This document shows, in pieces, positions 11,698-23,925 of a DNA stretch of 64,000 nucleotides. The notes under the pieces were generated by a model. That model was not told the origin of the DNA and did no database searches. It saw nothing but the letters and a program-made list of their open reading frames with translations. The stretch comes from Gyromitra esculenta (taxonomy: Eukaryota; Ascomycota; Pezizomycetes; Pezizales; Discinaceae). A program made the position numbers and the translations under genes. The DNA is taken from contig JBCAML010000005.1 of NCBI GenBank assembly GCA_038503075.1, positions 1,302,001-1,366,000 on the forward strand, in the 5' to 3' direction. Positions within the stretch are counted from its first letter, which is position 1, and the number at the start of each line of letters is the position of its first letter.

Positions 11698-14341
11698 GCC
11701 TGGCTTACTTGGCTGGGCTGCTGCCCGTTTCGGCCGCATGCGGTCAAAAGAACGTTGAATCTGCTTCTGCTCGAGAAAGCACTTTGCGGGACTCGGAACG
11801 TGGGGCCACGCTCACTGACCCCCCAGCTCTGCCCAATTGTAGCCTGATTGCCTCTCGAGTACCATCAATCGCGATTCTCCTATCACCACTCGCATTTCGT
11901 TACCAGGTCTTGTTTTGTTTCTGTGCTCTAGGACACAAGACAAGCTTTCTTAACTACAGACCCGTCCCCCCTTCCACCCAACAAAACAACTCGACGTGTC
12001 TGTTCGCTCAGCTACAGCATCGGAAGTCACAAAAAAAAGTCAACAAGATCCCAAAAAAAAGGTTTAGTGCACGGTCTTTCCCACACAGATTTGCACTCTA
12101 TAAAAACAGGGATCAACGCTTTCCCGATTCTCACCAGTGCATCGATTCACGATAGCGAATCCCAGGCCGTGCTATGTTTTATTTGCAAGTGAAAAAAAAC
12201 AATTGAGACAAATTTAATTACTGAAGGGACAGGGAGAAAAAAAACTACTTTTGCAACAATCAAATGTACACGATTCTCATCTCGTACGATTACAAGCCCC
12301 AGGCGACTACCGGAAAATAAAATAAAAAATGACCAAATTTCACCAGATCCGCTCGGGTCATTTTCTGATTGTCAGTTGCAACACCCAAAGACGAAGTTTA
12401 TAGGCCCACTGAGGCGCCAACATCTCCAAGACCAATGATGGCAGAAATCGCATCCTGCTGGTACCTGCTAGCGTCGACGTGACCAGTCGCACAGGAATTA
12501 TTTTTTTGTTCCCAAAAGGAATTCCATAGCTGGTGGGTGGGGTCATATTCTTCCCATGATGGGAGATGTGAAGCTTAGCATGGAACAGCATCCGTGCACA
12601 TGATGTTCAAATATCTTTTTTAGTCAGCCAAATCAGCGATGAATACATGTATGCACATCTCGTACCGGTACAGCGTTTGAGCGAATGTTCTTGGAATTCG
12701 AACTGAGCCGCTTACCCCATATATCTTGCACACAAAATATGTCTCGTATGCAGGACCAGGTCTCACGAGGTTCTGAGGGTTACTCTTCTTATTCTCCGAT
12801 TCCCGGCGCGCGCGCGGGATCTCCAAGACAGGCAAAAGATTAAATACGGGCTTTTTTTTCTCTTTATCTCAGCCCTATCCGATCTCGTACCCGTTATACT
12901 GATCCTCCCCCAACCCATAAATCGTAAATACTGCCCTCAGCTGTTTCATTCCCTTGTTGCTGATCCACCCGAGGAGCCCATCGCTTCTCCCAGCAACAAG
13001 CCACAACTCGTGAGTCGTCATTTTTCCCCCCCATCAATAATTATGTTATACACATGAAAACACCACTCCCCTTTTATTATTTATTCCCTTACAAGTAACT
13101 TCATTGGCCCTAGAAATGATAACCACTCTGCAATTCTAATAACAATAACAATACTCAACACCTACGTAAGAACACATACACACAAATCCCCCCCTCGGGG
13201 GCGGTCGCGATCATATCATAAAAAAACAGCAAAAAAAACATAGGTGAAGCACATCGGATACAAAAATCTCCCCCAGATCTTGAACCCCAACGATCTTAAA
13301 GTGATGCAACTAAATCTTCTCCCCCCTGGTTCCCTGTCCGTTCACAAATGTTATATCTCATTCTCCCCTCCCCTCCCCTCCCCCTCCCCCCCCTCCTCCT
13401 AGCTGCATGAAAAGTCAAATAAAATTATAAATTATAAAAAAGAACAAAGACCTGATTTATCTAAACCCAGTACTAGGTAGTATCTAGATCCCCTATCATT
13501 CTTTTTGTGTAGCATTATGGTACAGGGCTGATCAAAGAATTCGGTTTAGGTTTTTTTTTTTACAACCCGCAGTGCAAATAATGAGACGTGCGCACGGCTG
13601 CATATGACAGGTCGCGTGGAGGTTAGGGGGGGAGGGGGTCATATATTTCATATCACTAATCTACTACTGGTACTCTATATTCTAGTGGATACGTCCGCGA
13701 CATATACCGGTAGCGAAGCAACCGCTGGATTGTCACCGGGGGAGGGGGAGGGGGGTTTCTAAGCTCGCGAATAAACAACCATGAAACAGTAATAAAAAAA
13801 TCGCATTGGGTTATGGAGGTTAGGCAATGCGTTAGTCGCGACGTCATAATAACTACTAGGATGCTGCAAGGCTGAAATAGCGAAAATACGATACGGTGGC
13901 TATGAATCCTCTGGGGCTTTGATGGAAGATAGCTGTCTGATATATAGCGAGTGAGATGGTATGATGGTCACTGCTTTGGAAGTTGTCATCACGATGCTTC
14001 TGCAACATTACACACGCCGACTCGATAGTATAATAGCCTCTGACTTAAATCCATGATACAGCCTCGCCTAGGTAACATCTAGCTAGAGAATGATTCTCTC
14101 GTAAAATAGGTTAAATTCCAGAAAGCATCGCAGCGTTGACCCCAGTATGTAAACTAGAGCTGGTATCCGTGTAAGATGCACGTAGCTCTCGCGGCCGCTT
14201 AGAGTCCCTCGCATGTTATAGCTACATTCTAATACACTTGATTTCTTTAGTGGACTGATGACAAAATGTTATGGAATTAAAAAGGCGTAGCAACGAGAAC
14301 TGTGAGAACGATCGGATCCAGAGTTATGGAACGTAGAGAGG

Positions 14342-14352
14342 AAAAAAAAAAA
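14342..14352 (-). terminator. RNA polymerase III terminator of tRNA-Ser(GCT)
   Basis: On the minus strand a long T-run follows the tRNA within 20 nt (A-run on the plus strand at 14342-14352). Confidence 0.7.
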
Positions 14353-14360
14353 CCATATAA

Positions 14361-14450
14361 CGACAACGACAAGATTCGAACTTGCGCGCCCGAAGGCATC
14401 CGCTCACTTTGTATAGCAGGCGAACGTGTTAACCACTCCACCACGTTGTC
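14361..14450 (-). tRNA. tRNA-Ser(GCT) with a 9-nt intron
   Basis: Read on the minus strand, acceptor GACAACG pairs with CGTTGTC plus discriminator G. D arm GGTGGAGTGGTTAACAC follows. The anticodon stem is TTCGC/GCGGA, and the loop CTGCTA...A gives anticodon GCT at 14415-14417. A 9-nt intron TACAAAGTG (14405-14413) sits one base 3' of the anticodon, the canonical place for nuclear tRNA introns. A long class II variable arm (TGCCTTCGGGCGC) and T loop TTCGAAT confirm serine. The mature length before CCA is 81 nt. Confidence 0.95.
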
Positions 14451-17400
14451 TTGTTGACGTTGTCACTTTTCATCGCTTTGTTAGCTATTCCAGAAGTGCA
14501 AACCCTCGCCACCGCGAACTTCGGCAACAACCGTTTCGTACCACCACAAAGTTAGGTCGTACGGCAATAATTCATGTCTGGATGGGTTGATTGCCGGTCC
14601 GACATACAAATTAGTACTGCCTATGCGGTCATCTTCCAAAGGCGGTTACAAGCCGCTCCGGGAGTTACAATTACGGCTGATAAGACCCTCGTCTGAATTT
14701 TTCCCCTCGCCTGAATCCACCTTCCATCTCTAACTGGTGAATGCTACTGGATTACCCCGAACTCCTCGGTTCTCTGCGAAGGATAATAGTTTGCTGCTCT
14801 AACTAGTATATGCAGCTTGAGATCGACATGTGTTCACGGTTCCAGTGATAGGTGATGTCTCACTAATACGCATGTACCTGTCCTGTCCTCTTTCGTCTAA
14901 TGATTTATGCATTTTCACGCCGACGAATGATCTGGTTCAGCGAAGGGTGCGTGACTAGATAGTTAATGCGAGGGAAGTCAGTTCACAAATGAGTCTGTGG
15001 ATACTTTTTTCGGCGTTTATAATTTCATTTTTCGTATCAGTATATAGCTATTCTCCATTGAAATACCCGCTCGGCGAGTTTCAGGGTCTAATCGTACTAC
15101 GTGATAAACAGCCTTTTATTCGACTTCGTCTGACAAATCGCTGTTAATGGCTTGGGGGCTATCAGCTCATAACTACATCCGTGGTTATTTTATCTATTTA
15201 TTTCAAAGCCCTTTCTTGACTGGTTCAAACTCGCGTGACTAGGTTATCGGGCAGAATCGTATGTATGCGCATAGCGTAAGGCATTTGCCACACCCCTACT
15301 CACAAAAAGAGCGTTTTGAATCGTGTCAGGAAAATGCATCGTGATTCAGACTTTTGTGTACCACATATTTACCCCCCAAAGTCCCCCGCCTAGCCACTAA
15401 GGCAGAGTTATTGAACAACTAGCTAAGAGCTGTATCAGGCGTCGGCACAAAGTGGGGAGTGCTTATTAGCAACCGATTTCTATATTCATGACTTTGAGAT
15501 ACATTGCCTAGCAACATAATCTGATTCCTGGGCGACCAGCAGTTCCAAACGAATAAATGCTGGATTACGATACAAATGCTCTATTTCTCTCTTTTTATTT
15601 TCTAGTTGGAACACTGGTAGCTCAAGCAAGAGACTACGGCATATGCTTACTATGGTGGCCTCGATACAGCGCATATACATGTACGTATGCACATATATAT
15701 GTTTACCTACGTGAAACAGACACCCTCAGTGATTTTTGAGAAAAGATGTTTCTTATTTTCCTCGCCTCTTTAGGCTCTAGAAGAAGCGCCTAAGTGGCTT
15801 CCATTTACTTATCTCACTCCTCACGATTTACTTGACTCGTAGGACGTGCGTAAGCATTTCTGTATACGAGATTCATACTAACCTTGCAGAATATCCTCAT
15901 TTTTACAATAAACATACAGTATCGCACGTATCCAGTGCCTCTTGATAATCCTACACACTGCTCGTATTCTTGTGACGTTCTTAAGATGGTTCAGGTTCGC
16001 ATCCCATACAAACTGGCCCTAAACTTGGCTATTTTATATAGGATGTAGAGGTAGCCCCGTTTCAAAAACGCCATGAGAATACGAGTAGACTCAAATCTAA
16101 CGCACACCAAGTAATGGATTGCGGTGGTTCGATATTCTTATTGAATGGTCTGAGGGAATTATTAACCCTTTGTAGCTCGTTGTGTCGGAGCTGAAATTGG
16201 ACATGATCAGCACGCTGCTGTTGTGTGGTGTATGTTTGCGGCGGAGACAACGAAATTTTTGGTACTGGTATAAATTTTGTGGTTGTTGCACAATAGCTGA
16301 GAAATGATATAGATTGTGGTATACTAAAGCGACGAGAAAAAAAATGGTATGATTATAAATCATGTTACAGCGGTGAAGAATATAATGATACCGAGTGAAA
16401 ACGTAGCGAATTATATCACAAAAAACATGAGGAATTTTGTAATAATAGAGTTGCGACACGATGCTGATATAGGATATACATCCTTAGGTGGTATTATTAA
16501 AATGCTATTTAATTTCTTCTACAATTTGGGTTCCCTACCTATACCTCCCATAAAACGTGCACGACTTCCTAAGATATTCATGATAGTCATGAAACATCAC
16601 TCGGTTTCGGTCCGGATCTCGTGCCGTAAATATCGCCCCGAGGCATCTCACAAAACAGCCAATGACTTAAACCTGAAGCGCTGCTACTAGAAAAAGGTAA
16701 AACTCGGACAATTTTGAATAACACGAACTCTCTGCCACTGGGGTGGCCTGGATAAGAAACTCCATAACAGCGCTGCGCTATGAGATGCGGTTATCCGTCC
16801 CAGCATAGACGCGCTACTGCGAATGGGCACAGGAGCTACACTCTATAGTATTACCTAATGTTATATTTCCAGATGCACAGCATCATCTAGCATGAGCGGA
16901 GTGACGTCCATGTGCGCGTACACGTCAGTCCCCTTTCCTTCCCTTCCAATCTCTTACTGTTTACCAGTGCATAATCTCTTCCTCATAACTGCTCAGCGAC
17001 CTAGTTTTAGATGTCTTGTCTTCCAATCGGTGAAGGTTGGGTGTCTTACTGGATGATTTTGCGTATTCACTGGCTGTTTTCCAATCTAGAATCTAGAGAT
17101 ATCTTCAATTCAGCGCCGGGCTGAAGGAAGATCGAAAAGAATGTTCGTGAAAACGGGCCGGAAATTCTCCCGTGTATTTTCTTTTTTCTATATGCCCAGG
17201 ACTTATCAGGGGGATGTGCTTTTATCGATAGGTTGATGATGGGGAAGAAGATAGGTCAGGGCTTTCTTACCCAAAGAGTTTTAAGTTTCTGGGGTAACGA
17301 ATAGCCAATGGAATGAAGCCGATTGCGCATCTTCTGGAATTTCTGTGGGAAGTACTATACAGGACTTCCGGTCAGTACCTTGAGCACAAACCCCCCTTTC

Positions 17401-18244
17401 TAGGTCGCTAAGGTCATGTTAGACATCTCCAACCGCATGAGCGCGCATCATGCACTGAGGAGTTTCTGGAACGAGACTAAAGACTAGTCGACACAATGTT
17501 TTCACTGAGTTTTAGATGTCGTGCTTAAATAAAAGCCAACCACTGCTGACTCCCTTTCATTGGCTGAGTTCTATCTGAGACATCAGAAATTCGCGAACGA
17601 GTATCTGTGATTCGCTGGACAGCATGGAGAGCATGGGGACGTACTAAACAATGATTAGGTACTATTTACTCGGGAAACATTGGTGTATTTGACCTAACAA
17701 GTACTCAAACCCCTAGCCCTACTATTCTATAACTTCTCATATGTACAACAACCCTGCTGCATGACTTATACCTCCGAATTGTGGCTTTCTACCTTCCCGC
17801 CACATCTCACATCTTATTAAATTTAAATTAGGGTAAGGCCGGATAGTATTCTGAGAGTACATGGTAGTGCTTGTCGCAAAGTAGTACATGCAGGTACGGT
17901 AAAATTTATGTACTCTCTTGATAATATCAACGTACCCTCCAGGATCAACCCTACTCTTACAACTAGAGTCTGTACACCACATCCCCCATTGCCCAAATCC
18001 AAAACTAGCTAAACGCCCAAACGCCCACACCCTTCAGACGAATCGGTCCAAGTGTATCTTCATTTACTCTTAATTTTATAATTCTATGGACCCTAATGCA
18101 AGAACCCCAACCAACCCTTCGAATCTCGTATTTATAAGTGAGAAGGACAAGAATACTACGAAAAAAAAAACTAGAAGGAAGCAAATAACCCAAAATCGAA
18201 TCCCCGCCCCTAGGTATCCCCACACTAGGAAAGATATATAAGAA
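14451..18244. other. Gene-free, AT-rich region
   Basis: No gene is supported over about 3.8 kb. It contains TACATGTA at 15676-15683 and the repeated word TCATGAAACATCACTCGG at about 16588-16605. ORFs on both strands (for example 16097-16459 minus, 17737-18030 minus) are rich in Y, H and I and lack domains; I read them as chance. The last few hundred bases are the 3' flank of RIB3. Confidence 0.5.
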
Positions 18245-19085
18245 TTACGCTTTTGTCTTCTCTAGATACTCCACCAATCCCTCAATAGTACAAACCTTCA
18301 ATCCCCACTTCCTGCCAAACTCCAAACACTCGTCTCGTCTCATCATTAGTCCATCGTCCTCTCTGACCATCTCGCATATCGCAGAAGCTTCGTTTTTGCC
18401 TGCCAAGCGGCAAAACTCAACTGCGGCCTCGGTGTGTCCTCGCCTCGCCAACACTCCCCCATCAACTGCTCTTAGCGGGAACATATGCCCTGGGCTCCGG
18501 AAGTTCGCTGCGGTGGCATTGGGGTCTGCGAGGGTCCGCGCGGTAAGGGCGCGATCGTAAGAGGAGATTCCGGTAGTGATGGACGGATCACGGGAGTCAA
18601 GGGAGATGGTGAAGGCGGTGCTGTGGGGTTCTTGATTGTTGGGAACCATTTGAGGGAGGGAGTATTTCTCGATCAATTCGGGAGAGAGGGGGGCGCATAT
18701 TAATCCGCTGTGATATGTCAATATACGAAGGTTTCGGATGTACGCTGGTTGGGAATTGTTATTTTTTTGGGGGGGGGGGTTTACCTCGTCCATCTGACCA
18801 TGAAGGCCATCTTCTCAGTAGTGAGATCTTCCGCAGCGATGATGAGGTCACCTTCATTTTCGCGGTCCGCAGAATCGAGAACTATGATAAACTCTCCTCT
18901 TCCTGGAGTCATCGAGATGTGTCAGTGACATGTGCCATTCGGTAACCCTTTTTTCGCCACGGACAGGCCAAGCGGAATTGGGGGATTTGGGAATGACAGA
19001 GGACAAAGAGATAGGACCTACGGAAAGCTTCAGCTGCTTGCGGTATCGAGCTGAATTTCGGCGTTGCTTCTTCAAGGGAAACCAT
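18245..19085 (-). CDS. RIB3: 3,4-dihydroxy-2-butanone 4-phosphate synthase (riboflavin synthesis)
   Basis: Three exons on the minus strand: 19085-19022, 18902-18785 and 18707-18245, giving 214 aa, close to yeast Rib3 (208). The enzyme turns ribulose 5-phosphate into DHBP plus formate, the four-carbon donor for riboflavin. Catalytic and metal-binding landmarks are intact: [23 protein letters not shown] across residues 30-50, [16 protein letters not shown] across the exon 2/3 join, [11 protein letters not shown], and [16 protein letters not shown] with the GHTEA histidine. Both joins are phased (C+GA, AG+C) and all boundaries are GT-AG. Start [21 protein letters not shown] matches the family N-terminus. 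It is in tandem with the DUG1 gene. Confidence 0.96.
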
Positions 19086-19852
19086 TATTCGTGTTGGTGG
19101 GGTTTGTTTTCAGGAGGGGTCTATATGCGGCTCTTTTGGTTCGTTTATCTCATGTAATTTAAGAAATACTGCGACAAGGACAATTGAACTTGATGGTGGA
19201 GATGAGGAGACGGGGAAAGGGGGTGAGAGGTGAGAAGAAGTAGTACCCTAGAACGTGGGATTCTACACAGATTATGTATTTGCAAGCAAAACCCTCGGAT
19301 GGGCCTGCGCGATCCGTAAGGAACCGAGTGGGAACGTCAAAATGTCAGCATGGGGTGAGGCTGACTTATCCTTGATATCTAACCATTACGTGAGAAGCCT
19401 CTAGATTCATTCATTCAATTCAAATTCCGAAAGGCCCCCTGGCAGCCTCATCTGAAGAAGATTCGAAAAGTATTCCCCGCCATTTGCCGAGGCCGCATGC
19501 AGCTAACATGAGTCTCTGCAGACCAGCTGCGCAACTCAGCCCATTCTGCAGAAAGTCTTTTCGTCCAGAACAAAGACCAGGCTCGGCCACCGTAAAGCCG
19601 GGGAGACAAATGTTAGCCGAGTGCACGTGCCTGGAAAAGCTTGTCTATCTCCACGTGAAAGCAATCATTTCCCACTCGGGCCCGGTACCAGTTTTCGTAC
19701 TCGGATTGTGCATGTGTCACATAAGAAGAATGATTAGGAGCCAGAGTGTTTGCCAAGTCATTTCAATTCATTACTTCTTCCACAGAGTATAACAGACAAT
19801 CTTTCAAAGAAAAGAGACCCTTAGGTGAATTCCAGTGGCCTGAATCAACTAT
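19086..19852. other. Intergenic region between RIB3 and DUG1
   Basis: It holds the RIB3 promoter and the DUG1 3' flank, both genes being read on the minus strand. I see no further gene. The ORF at 19484-19792 has no recognisable domain. Confidence 0.5.
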
Positions 19853-21677
19853 TTACTGCTCAACCTTTGGCTCCTCCGCGACATAATGCAGATAAGCACC
19901 CAACAGTTTAATCCCCTCGATGTAATTCCTTTTGTCGAGTTTCTCTATACTAAATATTAGCAAAAGGCCTTCTTGGAAAACTGCAAGGGAAAGAACCCAC
20001 CATTGATACTATGCGCAGCATCCGTACTGCTTCCCATCGGCAGTAGGAGGACATTCTTCCCGGTAGCCTGCTCAAAAGTCAAGGTTACTGGAATACTTCC
20101 ACCCTCCCTAGTCATATCCGGCTTGACCCTGAACACACTCTCGACGGCCTTTGCTGCTGCGGAAAAGTTCCAGTGCTTAGGGCTTGAGACCCACCACTTT
20201 CCGGCGTGCAAAAGCGACACTTTCATGGTGTTGTTTGAGTTGTTTTTCTTCCACTCAGAATCAAGGTGTTTGAAGACAGCTTTATCCACGTCCTCGGGTT
20301 CCATGTTGGGAACTGTACGGACAGAGAATTTACCAATAACCTTCGCAGGGATAACCGTCTTAGCCCCAGGAGCGGAGAAAGCGCCCTCGATTCCGTGGAT
20401 AGACAAAGAGGGAAAACGCCATCTAGATGAGTCGTGGTTGGCATCAACAATATGCTGAACAGTTATGTAGCAAGAAGTATCTTACCTCGCCATCAAGGTA
20501 CTCTCCTTGTCCTTATAGATGCTACTCTCGCTACCCAATCCAGCGTAAAGGTCCTTCATCTCAAAGCTGATACCTTCATACAACTTCTTCTCGTCCTCGT
20601 CTACGGGAGCAACGAGTTCGTTCAACCCAGGGACTAGAATCCTCCCCTTGTTATCTACTAGTGTTCCCAGTAACTTGACAAGATCGGTCATCGGCTCAGT
20701 GACCGATCCACCATAAACACCCGAGTGGAGATCTTGGCCTGGGCCATGGACAGAAACTTCGTAATATGATACCCCACGAAGGCCATAGGTCAGGCAGGGC
20801 TTTTCAGCACCAAGCCAGTAGTTGTCGGAAATACAGACAGCCTCTGCATCCTTGAAGAACTTCTTGGCCTCTTCGTAGATAAGCTCATCAAGACCTTCGG
20901 ATCCATATTCCTCCATACCCTCAAAACACATGAGAAGATTCACAGGAAAATCGATATTAGCCCTATATTAATGTTAGTAAGTGTTTAGAAAAGATCACAC
21001 TGAAGGATATTCTCACTTCTGATGGGCCTCGATAGCATTAAGCCATCCCAGACTAGACATTTATCAGCTTTCCTACTCTCATATACTGCATTAAAAGGAT
21101 ACTAACACAGGGCCCTTGTCATCCGTGCTTCCTCTTCCGAACATCTTGCCAGTTTTCTGCTCCACGCTCAGTACAAACGGGTCAGTAGCCCATCCGTCCT
21201 CCTTCAATGCAGGCTGCACATCGTAATGTCCATACACCAAGATCGTTCGCTTGTTGGGATCATTGCCATATCTAGACAAAAGTATAGGAGGAAGTTCAAG
21301 GTAGGGTCTGCCAGGCTCCTTCCCGAGAAGACGCTTCTCAACGGTAGCCCCGAGAGCGATGAGTTCCTTTTCGAGCCACTCAGCCATCTTAACGACTTGG
21401 TGACGAAGATCTGGATCCGCGGAAACCGAGGGGATGGCAACGGCAGTAGCAAGACCTGTTGGAGACTTCTTTAGAATTATCTTAGATAACTGGCTTTAGG
21501 CTGGGGCACAAACGTGCGATAAAAGGATCGCTCATCTTGTCCACCCTGTCGCAAAGTTAGACTATCCTCGAAACAATCAAAGCCAGCATAATCGCATCCT
21601 TCAGCTTTTCCACTTCAAATGATCGAGGCAACTATGAGAACATACTGATTATAGAAATCCTGAAGTTGTGGGGCCAT
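19853..21677 (-). CDS. DUG1: Cys-Gly metallodipeptidase, M20 family (DUG1/CNDP-type)
   Basis: Seven exons on the minus strand: 21677-21646, 21545-21514, 21455-21107, 21052-21017, 20962-20486, 20422-20001 and 19944-19853, giving 479 aa against 481 in yeast Dug1. The enzyme hydrolyses Cys-Gly and takes part in alternative glutathione breakdown. The di-zinc ligands are in place: YGHYDVQP (His), GRGSTDDKGP (Asp), CFEGMEEYGSEGL (catalytic and ligand Glu pair), SDNYWLG (Asp), and the late His in GSSTDAAHSIN. Exons 1, 2 and 4 are tiny (32, 32 and 36 nt), but their peptides (MAPQLQDFYN, VDKMSDPFIAR, LGWLNAIEAHQK) match the family and every join is in phase. The terminal exon encodes EKLDKRNYIEGIKLLGAYLHY, the conserved C-terminal helix. 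Confidence 0.96.
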
Positions 21678-23363
21678 GTTTATTTTTTAGACGAGTAATA
21701 TCTTCGAGTTGGATATCGGTAGTGCTCTGAAGCAGTAATTCGTATTGAGGGTAGCGAACGGACGGACTAAAGAGATGGAGAATAGTTCAAACGAAGAAAC
21801 GAGGATGATGATGGGTTAAAAACTAATCGTTGAAGATAAAGGTGCCGAGAGGCTGCTTCAAGAACATGTGGTGGGGTGGAGGAGGGGTAACTATTATAGC
21901 AAGACGCGAGTTCGAGCAGGGTTCGCCAAGACTTGAAAATCATAATCTTACAACATGCAGTCAACCAACAACTGTCAGTTATTCTGCGCAAGACATTGGT
22001 GGCACGAGTAGCCTTATTCGAGGCAGGGTTCGTGAAGACCTGGAAATCCTAGCTTTGTTCCTACCTTTCAGGCTCTGGATAGTTTAAATACCTGCCAAGA
22101 ATTTATTTAGCCACGTGATACATATATCACCAATCCAAGGTTGCGATAACGCCTGGATAGTGCAAGAACCGACTAAGGTGTACCTATATGTGACCCTGTA
22201 GTGTAACCGAGACCCAGAAATTTGGCAACCACGTGATTTGAGATTATGTTTCGCACCTGGTATCAGGCTGGACTGACCAAATCACCACCGCCACCACCAC
22301 CACACTTTTCAAATACCTACTCCTCCATGGAAATACATCCAATTCAGAAAAACTCTCTGATCATATCAAATTCATCTGATAGAGATTATCTGATAAGAGT
22401 CGCCTTAGTAGGCCTACACGGCAGGAGCGCATTCCTATGTAAGAGCAGGCGCTGTATCCATGGGACCTATAAAGCCATTCAAGAGTGTCGAAAACCTCGT
22501 GATATGGAAATAATAGGCGCATCCCTAACAGCAGGCCTCTCGCTTAGCGGGTAGGTGCAAAACTAAATACATACATTTATGATTTTGTTGCACTTCTTTT
22601 GCATGCCTTGGCATTTATAGATGACTATTGGATTGCAAATAATACACAAAGCAGTCTCCTCTACACTAATTGGACTCCGGGAATCGATTTCTTCATTCGA
22701 AATCCCTATCCCGCATATTGGTCGCGCCCGCGCGCATCGCGTTTGGTGCGCGCTACTCCCTCAGTAGAGCCCCTCCTACTAGCTATCAAATCTTCAATCT
22801 TATACACATCTAGGCATTGGCCAACAAACACGATCTACGCACTGCTTCCCTGAGATTCAAAGGAGCCTATAAGTTGATGACGCAAGCGGTTGATCGAATT
22901 TCTATTTTTGGTGAAGGTTCTCGAGAGCATTTACACTAGTGAACGAGGCTAGAAATCTCATAAATATAGCAGCCAGATACGATACTAACGCCAAAGAGAT
23001 AAGAACGCATGATGCGGGTACTAACAGAATATAGTCGAGCTCTTCATCATCATCCCTCTCCCTCTGACTAGAAGAATTATTTTTCCACTACTTTCCTTCC
23101 CCTCAAAGTAGCTACCATACCTCCTGATTGATGTCTACCTAGGAAATATGTTGAGTGATTATTTGTGATATGGATTTAAGACTATCTTACTTGGTTCGGA
23201 TGCGTCGTTCAGGGCCCTGTAACGTTTTGCATCAAGGGATCGTGTTATAGGCTGAGAAATTACCCCCCACGATATGTTATAGTGATACCTTTGCGGATTC
23301 CACACATAAAGCTCGAGGGAGTGAGCCTTGCAAAGTTACACAGGCGAGATCTGCGCTTCATCT

Positions 23364-23584
23364 ATTCGGGTATGGAGGTAAAAATCGGAACAGGCAAGGG
23401 GGTGAATAAGGATCAAAATTTATGACCACTTGGAAAATGAAACAGATGCTCAGAAGTCAAGAACAAGGATCAATGTCACCTCCAAATACTTTTGAAAACC
23501 TGTCACTTTTGTTGCATTGGCACTACAGGTCTATAAACTTCCTGATAGCCGTTTATGTTCCGATTTTTGCCTCCATACCCGAGT
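23364..23584. repeat. Inverted repeat pair, possible small foldback element
   Basis: Arms 23364-23392 and 23556-23584 are reverse complements with 27 of 29 positions matching (core CGGGTATGGAGG, AAAATCGGAACA). They are separated by 163 nt without an ORF. I see no clear target-site duplication. Confidence 0.6.
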
Positions 23585-23715
23585 ATTTCTAAGACGAGGT
23601 GAGTTATATGAGGTTATAATTTCTAGAACTACCGAATTTCCATCTTGTCCCTGTCGAGATATATAACCTCATAGTAGGACGGCACATACCATCATGGGTT
23701 AGATGCGTGAATGAT

Positions 23716-23746
23716 ATATCTATCTATCTATCTATCTATCTATTTA
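23716..23746. repeat. (TCTA)n microsatellite
   Basis: About seven tandem TCTA units lie immediately upstream of the 23777-23925 hairpin. Confidence 0.9.
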
Positions 23747-23776
23747 CATGCCATCATGATAACCATGCATAAGGCG

Positions 23777-23925
23777 TACTCGGGTCAGGCAAGAAGTTTG
23801 GAAAAACAAGGGAGATCCCTGAGGGGTACCGATTGGCTTGAAGTCTTCAGAGTCACGAGTTCTACATTTCCCATTCGCCGCAGGGATTCCCCTTGCTTTT
23901 CCAAACTTCTTGCCTGACGCGAGTA
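23777..23925. repeat. Long hairpin: 45-nt arms, 59-nt loop
   Basis: Arm 23777-23821 and arm 23881-23925 are reverse complements at 41 of 45 positions (core GTCAGGCAAGAAGTTTGGAA). The RNA or single-stranded DNA would fold stably. No target-site duplication was seen, so this could be a MITE remnant or another foldback repeat. Confidence 0.75.

Larger units (their letters stand above)
10208..14360. other. Gene-free region upstream of the bZIP gene
   Basis: No gene is supported over about 4.1 kb. It holds the bZIP promoter and probable long 5' leader, with a T-run near 10447-10462, GGAT repeats at 10990-11006, the two CRE-like boxes above, ATCACTCG at 10650-10657 and TACATGTA at 12644-12651. A C-rich tract (CCCCTCCCCT type) lies at about 13360-13400. 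ORFs such as 11679-12155 have no domain and an unlikely composition. Confidence 0.5.

Noticed and set aside
11679..12155. 158-codon plus-strand ORF in the bZIP upstream region
   Set aside because: No recognisable domain, mixed composition with many rare-looking runs, no splice partners, and it lies in probable promoter/leader DNA.
16097..16459. 120-codon minus-strand ORF rich in Y, H and I
   Set aside because: Composition reflects AT-rich DNA; no motif or conserved pattern.
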